64,000 bases of DNA from Ectobacillus funiculus (GTDB lineage Bacteria > Bacillota > Bacilli > Bacillales > Bacillaceae_G). A model generated the notes under the pieces. The model was given only the letters and a program-made list of their open reading frames with translations. It was not told where the DNA came from and ran no database searches. Position numbers and translations under genes: made by a program. The stretch is from the NCBI RefSeq assembly GCF_004138295.1, contig NZ_SCFM01000016.1:1-64000 (forward strand), written 5' to 3'. Of this stretch, positions 56,754 through 64,000 are shown piece after piece. Numbering within the stretch: the stretch's first letter is position 1; every line of letters starts with the position of its first letter.

Positions 56754-57929
56754 ATGGATAAATTAGATATAACAAATATTAATGATCTAATCAATCAGAA
56801 CCTTATACATAACCATCTCATACAAAACAATATCCATGATGCAATAAACATTTTAATAGATAACAAATACATCCATACAATGAATATAAAGATAGAATTA
56901 GCGGAAAAAGAGGGAAGAAAGAAATATGAGTATCTAAGTGATATGGAAGTGATCTATTACTATGTACACTTTGAACGAGATATGGATGAGAAGAAGAATC
57001 GAAAAAGAGACACAAAACAAATCTATCTAAAAGAGCTACTAACATTTTGTCAGACGCTCATCAAGGATGCAGATGTATTTGATATAAGGGGAGAGGAGGT
57101 TGAGAAGAAAGGGTCACTTCTTCAAGTATTAGCCCCTTGGAATATCCGGCGTTATAATGATTGGTTAAAGACAGCAAAGTTAGGAAGAGGAGGAAAGCCA
57201 TACTCAGTGGCAACATTAGCTAAAAAAGTAACAATCATTCGCTCCTTTTTAAAACATTTATATACCATGTCTTATATTGAGGCACCCTTACATGAGGAGT
57301 TACAAAAAGCAAATGTGCGGAGTGAAGATCGGCCCAATCGAGATCTCTCATATGGAGAAGTGATGCAAATTCTAGAGTATTATCGACAAGAGCGAGATAT
57401 CTTCAGCTATACAATTTTACTTGCTTTAGCCAGTACAGGGGCACGTATTCAAGAATTATGTCAGGCCAGAGTAAAAGACTTGTTTTATGCAGAGGGGAAA
57501 TACTGGTTACGTGTAACTGGGAAACGTGATAAACAGAGGGATTTGTTTATTTCAGATTATCTTTTTCAATGCATATGTGAATTTCGAAAAAGAAGAGGAT
57601 ATGAAACGGATATTAAAACAGGAGATATAATGCCATTGCTCCTGAATCGAAATGGAAAAATATATAATTTTCGAATACTCTCCAATCAAGTAACGGAGAT
57701 GGTAGCAAAAACAGGATTAGAATTCTTAAAATATCGAGAGAATCCTGTAACAGCCCATACATTTCGGCATGCATTCGCAATTATGTCCGTAGAAGAAGGG
57801 AATGCAGATTTGTATCATTTAATGCACACCTTGGGACATGAAAGTATAAAAACAAGTCAAATTTATTTAGAGAAGTATATGAAACGTAAGAATAATGTGG
57901 GTGTGGGATTTGCTGATAAGCTTAAATAA
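56754..57929 (+). CDS. Tyrosine recombinase/integrase
   Basis: 391 residues. Catalytic residues visible: Arg in STGARIQELCQARV, Lys in GKRDKQRD, HxxR in HTFRHAFAIMS, His in TLGHESIKTSQ and the nucleophile Tyr in QIYLEKY. N-terminal SAM-like domain (about 60-190) is preceded by an Asn/Ile-rich helical extension. ATG with GAAAGAAGGGCTTAT. Ends 21 bp before a fragment resembling the rlmCD 3' end, the kind of site where integrases insert. Divergent from the double-HTH gene; plausible element ends unproven. Confidence 0.9.
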   Translation: MDKLDITNINDLINQNLIHNHLIQNNIHDAINILIDNKYIHTMNIKIELAEKEGRKKYEYLSDMEVIYYYVHFERDMDEKKNRKRDTKQIYLKELLTFCQTLIKDADVFDIRGEEVEKKGSLLQVLAPWNIRRYNDWLKTAKLGRGGKPYSVATLAKKVTIIRSFLKHLYTMSYIEAPLHEELQKANVRSEDRPNRDLSYGEVMQILEYYRQERDIFSYTILLALASTGARIQELCQARVKDLFYAEGKYWLRVTGKRDKQRDLFISDYLFQCICEFRKRRGYETDIKTGDIMPLLLNRNGKIYNFRILSNQVTEMVAKTGLEFLKYRENPVTAHTFRHAFAIMSVEEGNADLYHLMHTLGHESIKTSQIYLEKYMKRKNNVGVGFADKLK

Positions 57930-57949
57930 TGAAGTTGTTTTCCTATACT

Positions 57950-58009
57950 GAAATGTTTCCACACTCGGCGCATGTGGAATCCTGTTCACTACTTATTAGA
58001 GTAAGTTAA
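57950..58009 (+). pseudogene. RlmCD-like methyltransferase 3'-end fragment, copy 1
   Basis: Reads EMFPHSAHVESCSLLIRVS then stop, resembling the C-terminal DMFPHTxHVExVxLLxRK of TrmA/RlmCD RNA methyltransferases. No upstream part. Followed by a terminator AAAGGTCCC/GGGACCTTT (58031-58055). Confidence 0.5.
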
Positions 58010-58030
58010 TTAAAGATGTAACAGTAGCAT

Positions 58031-58055
58031 AAAGGTCCCATTCTGAGGGACCTTT
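58031..58055. terminator. Terminator hairpin
   Basis: AAAGGTCCC / GGGACCTTT, 7-base loop. Confidence 0.65.
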
Positions 58056-58185
58056 ATTTAAATAGGGAATCCTTGCATCAATGGCAAATCAATTGGTAGT
58101 TCAATTCTATGAATTGGATTGCTTTTTTTGTTTGTACGCCAAGCATGTCTGTATATATGGTGTGTGTAATGTAAATTACAAAAAG

Positions 58186-58224
58186 TTTTATGAAACATTT
58201 ACATTATGTTTATCATTATATAAC
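58186..58224 (+). promoter_or_regulatory. Possible Pho box upstream of the PhoX-type gene
   Basis: TTTACA (58198-58203) and TTTATC (58209-58214) are 11 bp apart, preceded by TTTTAT (58186-58191) and followed by TATAAC (58219-58224, possible -10). It resembles degenerate PhoP TTAACA repeats, but the fit is moderate. Confidence 0.3.
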
Positions 58225-58300
58225 AGGTGATTAATACTAGTCTTCTAAAATTGGAGGGAAGCAAATGATTGGAAAAACTATAAACTAGGAGTGAAGAGAA

Positions 58301-60076
58301 TTGAAAAAGTACCTTATACCTACACTGGCAGCATCTTTTTTACTTTCTTCCGTCGGTTCCATTTTAGCTGCACCTGCTCAACCACAGAAAATCAAATCGG
58401 TAGAATTCATTGGAATGGATGCACCAAAAACGGATGATGAGAAAAATAACCTGATGTATTCAAAGGCTTCTGTAGAAGTTACATATGTTAATGGAAGCAA
58501 GAAAACACTTCCTCTAAGCTATGAAACATTGTTCAGGCCTGGTGATGTCATCAATGGTAACACAGCCGGTGTCACGATAAATGCAAAGGGTCAAATTATG
58601 ACTAAGGCAGATGGTACACCGTATACATCAACTGCACCTGACATGAATAGTTTAATGAAGGTACCTGGGTTACCAGCAAACACGTATTATTTAATCAGCC
58701 ACTATGAATCAATGCCTAAAAACCAGAATGGGCTTGAAAACCCGGGAACGATGAGTCTAAGTACTGTAAAAATGGATCCGGAAACGGGCGAACTTACAGT
58801 TGTTGATATTAAACCAATTGATTTTTCTTCCGTTCACGGCATTTGGAAACCTTGTGCCGGATTGTTGACTCCTTGGAATACGCATCTTGGTTCCGAAGAG
58901 ACCGATCCGGATGCAAGGGCACATGAAGCGAATCCGAAAACATCATCGGTAACCAAGTATATGCAAAACTATTATAACGATCCAACCATTGTAGGTAATC
59001 CTTATTATTATGGCCATGTCCCAGAAGTTACTGTAAATGCAAATGGGGATACAAGTGTTGTAAAGCATTACAGCATGGGTCGTATGGCATTTGAGCGGGT
59101 GAAGGTGATGCCTGATAATCGAACGGTGATTTATGGCATTGACAGCAATCCGGGCGGATTCTTTATGTATGTGGCTGACAAGGAAAAAGATTTATCAGCC
59201 GGTACACTATATGCTGCAAAGTGGATTCAGACTGGTACAGACAATGGCGGCTCGGCAAATCTTGAATGGATTAAGCTTGGTCATGCAACAGATGCAGAAA
59301 TTCAAAAAATGGCTGATACCCTTAAATTCAGTGATATTTTCGACGTGACTGATGATGCAGTTAAAGGACAAGCAGAAGGGTACACACCAGTCAAAACACC
59401 TGCTAACGGCAAAAAAGTGGAATGGTTGAAAGTGAAGCCGGGAATGGAAAAAGCGGCTGCTTTCTTAGAAACACACCGCTATGCGGCTTACGTTGGTGCA
59501 ACAGTAGAATTTAATAAGATGGAAGGTCTCGATTTCAACGAAAAAGACAATAAGGCATACGTGGCCATCTCCTATCAGGAAAACACAATGCTTGCTGAAC
59601 CGACCGCACCTGCTGATGATATTCAATTACCGAAAATCAGTGCAGGCGGAGTATATGAGATTTCCTTCAAACCAAATCGTAAAACAAATGATGGCGGAAA
59701 AATTGACAGTCATTATGTGCCTGTAAGTATGGCAGGTCTTGTAATGGGTGAGGACTTAGTTACTCCAGATCAAGATGGGAATACAGCTAACGTAGACAAG
59801 ATTGCCAACCCGGATAACATTGTCTATTCTCAAGAAATGAGAACTTTATTTATTGCTGAAGATTCTGATCATCATGAAAATAATTATACCTGGGCTTACA
59901 ATGTAGATACCAAGAAGCTTTCCCGAATTCTTTCCGTTCCAGGCGGCGGGGAATCCACTGGATTACAAATGGTCGAAAATCTGGATGGTCATACTTATCT
60001 CATGAACAGTTCACAAAACCCGGGATATGTAGGGTACATCGCTGGGCTTCCATCTTTGGATGTAGACAATAAGTAA
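58301..60076 (+). CDS. phoX: PhoX-family (DUF839) secreted phosphatase
   Basis: 591 residues. Cleavable signal peptide (MKKYLIPTLAASFLLSSVGS...ILAA). Large beta-propeller-like domain; metal-site regions include AGLLTPWNTHLGSEE, GSxEE-type acidic cluster, MEGLDFNEKDNKA and AEDSDHHENN. PhoX enzymes use iron and calcium and are induced by phosphate starvation. Translation begins at TTG 58301 with AGGAGTGAAGAG. Isolated; ends at a strong terminator. Family clear, enzymatic activity inferred. Confidence 0.85.
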   Translation: MKKYLIPTLAASFLLSSVGSILAAPAQPQKIKSVEFIGMDAPKTDDEKNNLMYSKASVEVTYVNGSKKTLPLSYETLFRPGDVINGNTAGVTINAKGQIMTKADGTPYTSTAPDMNSLMKVPGLPANTYYLISHYESMPKNQNGLENPGTMSLSTVKMDPETGELTVVDIKPIDFSSVHGIWKPCAGLLTPWNTHLGSEETDPDARAHEANPKTSSVTKYMQNYYNDPTIVGNPYYYGHVPEVTVNANGDTSVVKHYSMGRMAFERVKVMPDNRTVIYGIDSNPGGFFMYVADKEKDLSAGTLYAAKWIQTGTDNGGSANLEWIKLGHATDAEIQKMADTLKFSDIFDVTDDAVKGQAEGYTPVKTPANGKKVEWLKVKPGMEKAAAFLETHRYAAYVGATVEFNKMEGLDFNEKDNKAYVAISYQENTMLAEPTAPADDIQLPKISAGGVYEISFKPNRKTNDGGKIDSHYVPVSMAGLVMGEDLVTPDQDGNTANVDKIANPDNIVYSQEMRTLFIAEDSDHHENNYTWAYNVDTKKLSRILSVPGGGESTGLQMVENLDGHTYLMNSSQNPGYVGYIAGLPSLDVDNK

Positions 60077-60102
60077 AAAAACGCTAAATAAGTATATATT
60101 TT

Positions 60103-60142
60103 GAGCAGTCTTGTAATTGTAAGCAAGACTGCTCCTTTTTTT
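60103..60142 (+). terminator. phoX terminator
   Basis: GAGCAGTCTTG / CAAGACTGCTC (11 bp) with a T run. Confidence 0.85.
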
Positions 60143-60430
60143 ATAGGGATGAAAACCTTAGGCTAGGCCTAGGGTTTCAAAAAGCTTTCAACGTGGTTTT
60201 ACGTCAAAAAACAATAATAGCTTAGCAACTTGGAATTGTTTATTTACGAAATAAGGGTAAGTACCCAATAGGGGATTTCCTTATTTGAATAGTTGTATTT
60301 TATTAGATTATAATTAATTAAACAAGAAGATTGTGAATACTTTCACTAATGGGGTTTTAATGCCAAAAGCATCAATCCTAAATAAACAGATTATAAACAA
60401 TAATTAATTTATAAATTATTCCCACCAACA

Positions 60431-60493
60431 TCTCATGTGTTGCCGCACCCTGGACATGTGGAGTGCTGTTCGCTGCTTGTAAGAAAAGATTAA
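60431..60493 (+). pseudogene. RlmCD-like methyltransferase 3'-end fragment, copy 2
   Basis: Reads SHVLPHPGHVECCSLLVRKD then stop, related to the fragment at 57950. Diverged from it, so the pair is not a recent duplication. A family-B-like repeat lies 90 bp upstream (60332-60360). Confidence 0.5.
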
Positions 60494-60936
60494 TAAGGGA
60501 TGTAATAGTGAGTAAGGAGGCTTTCCATTCAAGTGAGTGCGATTTGTGATGTGAATCAAGAACTTTTAAACAAAATTGGTAAGCAGGAAGGAATTAGCTA
60601 GAAGAGGATGTCTCAAAAGGTAGCGCTATGATCTACCTTTTGAGATATCCTCTTTACGTTTAGGAGATTTGTAAAAAGTTAATGTTTTTAAAATTTTAGC
60701 TTGTCCGAAAACGCTTCCTGTTGATAAAGTCATAGGAAGGTATTGAAGAAACATTTCTGCCCGAACTGAGGTTGCATCCACACATAAATTGTCGGAAGTA
60801 GTATCATAACCACAGTTGAAAGGGATATCGAGATTCTATACTTCTAAAAAATCATATTTGCATCTGAATCTGCTTGTCCTCAACGTGATAAAATCGAAAA
60901 AATTTAATGATATCCCTTTTAGGAGGAAAATAAATA
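60494..60936. other. Intergenic stretch with a large inverted repeat
   Basis: A 20-bp stem with one mismatch at 60604-60623 / 60633-60652 (GAGGATGTCTCAAAAGGTAG) resembles IS-end terminators. On the minus strand 60626-60838 is open (reading CVDATSVRAEMFLQYLPMTL) but has no start; unrecognised remnant. Confidence 0.45.
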
Positions 60937-61890
60937 ATGAAAAAGAAATGGGTCATCCTATTAATTAGCTCGATTCTTCTAGCTACTGTAATAGGATGTA
61001 TAGTCAAATTCCTTAAAAAAGACAATCGACCTAAAGTGGTTGTTGTTTTACAAGACCTAGATACACAGTATTGGAATATTGTGAAAGCAGGAGCGGAAAA
61101 GGGATTTCAAGAGTTTGATATAGATGGTAAAGTTGTGGCACCTGGTTTCAAATCAGAAAAAGATGTACAAGAGTATGTTTTAAAAAATGTTCTTAAAGAA
61201 CAGCCGGATGCATTAATTGTCTCTCCATTCCAATCACCTGCAGTCATGTCTGCCTTAAAGAAATTTGCTCAACATAAGATTCCCGTATTACTAGTAGATA
61301 CAGATATTCCTTTGGAACATAAAACTGCTTATATTGGTACCAATAACCTTGAATTAGGCAAAAAGGCAGGGGAACTATTAGCTTCAGGGCTGCAGCCTGG
61401 AGACGAAGTGGCCCTTATTGGCGGGTCTTTAAACGGTCCAGTTTCAGTTGAACGGATACAGGGAGCTACATCTAGTTTAGAAGATGCAGGAATTAAAATT
61501 GTAGCAAAACAAGTGGATTTACCAAATGAAGCTTTGCCGGCTAGGAAAGCAATGACAACAATTTTACAGAATTATCCTGATGTAAAAGGTATCTTTGCTA
61601 CAAGTGACATTCTGGCGCTAAGTGCTGTAAAGGTAATTAAGGAGCAAGGATATAAAATACCAGTCATCGGAGCAGATGGAATTATTAAAATGAATGAGTT
61701 AATAAAAGATGGAACATTACCTGGTACAGTAGCACAAAACCCTTATGATATGGGGTATATAAGTGTTGAAACTGCACGGAAAGTGCTAGAGGGAGAACAA
61801 TTTAGAAAAAGTGTTGATACTGGTGTAGATCTTATTACCAAAGATAATGTGAAGCAGAAACTGGATTTCCTGAAAGAATTGTTGAAGTGA
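60937..61890 (+). CDS. Periplasmic-type sugar-binding (RbsB-like) lipoprotein, orphan
   Basis: 317-residue substrate-binding protein of the ribose/galactose family (Peripla_BP_4). N-terminal hydrophobic segment ends VIGC, a possible lipidation site, followed by a basic patch (KFLKKDNR). Core features: QDLDTQYWNIVKAGAEKG, LIVSPFQSP, LLVDTDIP, IFATSDILALSAV, IGADGI. AGGAGGAAAATAAATA precedes the ATG. No ABC permease or ATPase adjacent, so it may serve as a ligand receptor for a sensor or share a permease elsewhere. Confidence 0.88.
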   Translation: MKKKWVILLISSILLATVIGCIVKFLKKDNRPKVVVVLQDLDTQYWNIVKAGAEKGFQEFDIDGKVVAPGFKSEKDVQEYVLKNVLKEQPDALIVSPFQSPAVMSALKKFAQHKIPVLLVDTDIPLEHKTAYIGTNNLELGKKAGELLASGLQPGDEVALIGGSLNGPVSVERIQGATSSLEDAGIKIVAKQVDLPNEALPARKAMTTILQNYPDVKGIFATSDILALSAVKVIKEQGYKIPVIGADGIIKMNELIKDGTLPGTVAQNPYDMGYISVETARKVLEGEQFRKSVDTGVDLITKDNVKQKLDFLKELLK

Positions 61891-62407
61891 AGTATCGCCA
61901 TTGGGCATTCATTAATACAGTTATGAGGTTTTTATTGGAAGTAACTAGGTTAGATCAGGAAGTAACACATAAGGGGTGTATATCGCGAAAACCGGGATGT
62001 GATAGCTTCGCAATTCAGCTATGACACTTGTTTAAAAACCGTAAGTCCCAGTAGGGTAAACCCTGTTGGGACCTTTTTGTTTTCATGATTTGGTAATAAC
62101 AGTTATCGTATCGAACATACAATAGGGTGTATTTCATATTTGTGCTACCAAAATTGTACTAACGATACCAAGGTAATGTTTGCTTCCATCACATTTACGA
62201 AGTGTCAAAGACAGGTGGATGTTTTTAGCCATTATTTACAAGAAGCCGTATCCCTCTTTTCTAGCCCTTCTCTTTACATGGATTTGTTTATAAAAAAGTT
62301 TTAGCGCTATGCATTTCTATATTCCATTTTTATTACCTCTCTTTATATAAACAAAAAACAGCAATTGAGAAGAGGATACGGAAGCTTGTTTATTCAGGGG
62401 GGAGTCG
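61891..62407. other. Intergenic stretch with a terminator
   Basis: Terminator GTCCCAGTAGGG / CCCTGTTGGGAC with T run at 62045-62077 ends the binding-protein transcript. Nothing else recognised. Confidence 0.6.
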
Positions 62408-62998
62408 ATGTTATTAATTATAAGTATATTAATAGTATTAGGTTATACTGCTTACTTGATTTGCAAAATTTATTTCAATACAGATAAATTAATAGGAACG
62501 ACAGGGATGATTATAGTGATGTCATTGGGAATGGTGTCTAGTTTGGTTATTGGATTAATCTCTGGCATTGTTTATAACAATAATTTAACTACTTCAACGA
62601 TGATTGCAATCATTTCAAGTTTGATTGTTGGATACTTTTTAGGCAACAAGTTAGGCTTATTGGTTACAATTGAAGGAATGGCAGCTTCACTTATGGGTAG
62701 CATGATGGGAGCAATGCTGGGAGTAATGTTGCCTTCAGGGAAATATCAGATAATGTTAGTATTTATGGATTTCCTATATATTATTGTTGCATCTTTAATC
62801 TTTCTTCTAATTAGTAATATTGTAAGAAAAAGTAGTGATAAAGCTCCGACTATTATTAATTCTTACACTTTAATATCCATAATGGTTATTTTATCAGTTA
62901 TTGTATTGATAGCTGCTTTTTATAATGGTAATTATTTCAAAAAACAGATTAATGATCGCCCTGTGGAAAGCAAAATGTATGAGCATTCTCATCATTAA
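62408..62998 (+). CDS. Integral membrane protein of unknown function
   Basis: 196 residues, six hydrophobic helices and a Met/Gly-rich central segment (MAASLMGSMMGAMLGVMLPS). C-terminus ends EHSHH, a possible metal-binding tail. ATG at 62408 with GGGGGGAGTCG. Members of similar layout occur in Bacilli, sometimes near copper genes, but the family is not identified. Monocistronic. Confidence 0.65.
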   Translation: MLLIISILIVLGYTAYLICKIYFNTDKLIGTTGMIIVMSLGMVSSLVIGLISGIVYNNNLTTSTMIAIISSLIVGYFLGNKLGLLVTIEGMAASLMGSMMGAMLGVMLPSGKYQIMLVFMDFLYIIVASLIFLLISNIVRKSSDKAPTIINSYTLISIMVILSVIVLIAAFYNGNYFKKQINDRPVESKMYEHSHH

Positions 62999-63207
62999 AA
63001 GGACAATAGCTTAATTTTATTCAAAAAAAGAAGCTAAATCAGATGACTATACTGTACTCGTTAACCATAAACATATGAACTCATTTAAAATTTTCACCTC
63101 TATGTAAAATTGTATCATAAAGGGAAGTTATAGATATATAGATTTTGAGCAATGTTTTGATACGAAGTAAAAGTTATTAAATCGTTACAAATTTGCTTAA
63201 AATAAAA

Positions 63208-63235
63208 AATCTCAAAAACAATCGTTTTTGAGATT
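63208..63235. terminator. Terminator hairpin
   Basis: AATCTCAAAAAC / GTTTTTGAGATT with A/T runs. The 62999-63340 stretch otherwise lacks genes; the exon next to the intron (63280-63340) is in a short open frame (MAFYFESRIFKKRARLLK). Confidence 0.6.
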
Positions 63236-63339
63236 CATAACACAGATAAAATGTCACCCTTAAACTTACTTTAATGTGGCTTTTTATTTCGAGAGTCGAA
63301 TATTCAAGAAACGCGCCCGATTGTTGAAGATCGTTATTA

Positions 63340-64000
63340 TAGTGATAGGTAAGCTTTTGAAGTTATCGCCAGCTTTTCCCTCACCTCACACCGTACGGGC
63401 GAGTTTCCTCGCATACGGCGTTCCAACTAATCCAATTCATTCAATATTTTTATGTGTATGCAAGATGAAATGTAGAATCAGATTGCTTCGTTCAGACATT
63501 GCTCACGCAATTTATTGACCTCTTCGAGTTGCTTTTTATTTAACTTGAGTACACTTAAAAGCACTTGTATTTTCTCTTGATTACTCATATGAATGAGGTG
63601 GTGAACAGATTCGTGCAATATCATTAAATTCCCGTATGAATCATCTTTTGTGAGATGGTACGGTGTTTTATGATGACAATGCCAATCGTTCGGTCCTAAT
63701 TCAATTCCTGTGACGGCACATTTCCCGTATTGTGCGATAAACCGGCTAATCCGATTATCATTGTATTCGATGGAACGGCTCGGTATAAATTGTTTCATCA
63801 CATAGGTGAGTGTGTGTTTATTAATTGCCCGCAAGTTTTGATGAATTTTATCTCTACCTGCGGTAGTATAATTACAGATTGTTTGAGAGAAATTTAGATT
63901 TACCTTACATCGTTGGGCATGGATTGGAACAAGCACTATTTCTTTTATTTTATAGAGCTTACATTCATATCCTTTATACCGTTTCTGTAAGGATTTTGTG
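63340..64000 (-). mobile_element. Group II intron, 3' part (cut by window edge)
   Basis: On the minus strand domain V is at about 63388-63428: CGCCGTATGCGAGGAAACTC followed by GCCCGTACGGTGTG, a typical catalytic hairpin with GAAA loop. A domain VI-like stretch with GGGAAAAGCTGGCG follows. The intron end is about 63340. The maturase ORF is inside (63478-63999). Confidence 0.8.
63478..63999 (-). CDS. Group II intron maturase, C-terminal X and HNH domains (partial)
   Basis: Multifunctional intron-encoded protein; only about 174 C-terminal residues are in the window and the frame is open to the edge. The maturase/DNA-binding region (NKHTLTYVMKQFIPSR) precedes an HNH endonuclease: CAVTGIELGPNDWHCHHKTP and NLMILHESVHHLIH. 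The HNH supports target-primed mobility. The reverse transcriptase part lies beyond the window. Confidence 0.88.
   Translation of the reverse strand, partial: TKSLQKRYKGYECKLYKIKEIVLVPIHAQRCKVNLNFSQTICNYTTAGRDKIHQNLRAINKHTLTYVMKQFIPSRSIEYNDNRISRFIAQYGKCAVTGIELGPNDWHCHHKTPYHLTKDDSYGNLMILHESVHHLIHMSNQEKIQVLLSVLKLNKKQLEEVNKLREQCLNEAI

Noticed and set aside
63276-63518. 80-codon plus-strand ORF crossing the intron end
   Set aside because: It runs through the group II intron boundary and domain V, so most of it cannot be a real protein.

Overview
The window is a low-GC, AT-rich chromosomal segment of an endospore-forming member of the Bacillaceae. Evidence is an H-type small acid-soluble spore protein, two CotF-like coat proteins, a Spo0E-like phosphatase, two DUF3231 proteins, strong AGGAGG ribosome binding sites, frequent TTG/GTG starts, menaquinone synthesis, Bacillus-type NsrR/Hmp and OhrR/Ohr pairs, and LicT-type antiterminator targets. 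The genus cannot be fixed from the sequence alone; Bacillus sensu lato, Priestia, Peribacillus or Neobacillus all fit. There are no rRNA or tRNA genes and no CRISPR array. Many short genes are separated by intrinsic terminators, and several families of dispersed intergenic repeats are present.

Layout. 1-3.9 kb: end of a ribose-type ABC permease, an aldo/keto reductase, and nsrR divergent from hmp with two NsrR-like operators. 4-9 kb: amino-acid permease, then a cupin-type XRE regulator and acetyltransferase divergent from D-serine dehydratase. 9-13 kb: coat proteins, an FMN reductase, cdaR and glycerate kinase. 13.2-13.6 kb (minus strand): a c-di-AMP (ydaO/yuaA) riboswitch whose only visible target is a 38-residue membrane protein. 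14.5-17.9 kb: menA, a YczE-type membrane protein divergent from marR plus an acetyltransferase with two palindromic operators, then a scar of lysR and aldo/keto-reductase remnants. 18.4-20.3 kb: a GC-richer, probably acquired ABC exporter. 21.7-27.5 kb: an apparently leaderless arsR with an MFS exporter, a dinucleotide-binding oxidoreductase with an HxlR regulator, a tyrosine recombinase, and ohrR-ohr. 28-32 kb: two double-domain DUF3231 genes, small membrane proteins and degenerate tandem repeats. 32.2-32.6 kb (minus strand): a c-di-GMP-I riboswitch followed by a 22-codon ORF and a Spo0E-like gene. 33.3-37.3 kb: a beta-glucoside operon (bglP, bglH) with promoter, cre and two consecutive RAT/terminator units but no antiterminator gene. 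37-44 kb: MATE remnant, HAD phosphatase, ROK regulator with sugar MFS transporter, lipoprotein, sspH and cytochrome P450.

44.4-49.3 kb is a scrapyard of mobile DNA around a class A beta-lactamase: IS4-family ends, a truncated group II intron sitting directly behind the bla terminator, and an isolated metallo-beta-lactamase-fold gene. azlCD with a LysR regulator follows. At 51.5-55.3 kb a duplicated block of about 300 bp flanks a three-gene island (Rrf2 regulator, cysteine-dioxygenase-like protein, HpaB-type monooxygenase). At 55.3-58 kb a double-HTH protein diverges from a second tyrosine recombinase, which ends beside a fragment resembling the 3' end of an RlmCD-type methyltransferase gene; a second such fragment lies beyond a PhoX-type phosphatase. 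The window closes with an orphan sugar-binding protein, a membrane protein and the 3' half of a group II intron encoding an HNH-type maturase.

The most interesting signals are the two nucleotide-second-messenger riboswitches, each controlling only very small proteins (c-di-AMP at 13.2-13.6 kb, c-di-GMP at 32.2-32.6 kb). Neither the miniproteins nor the riboswitches are obvious from long reading frames alone.
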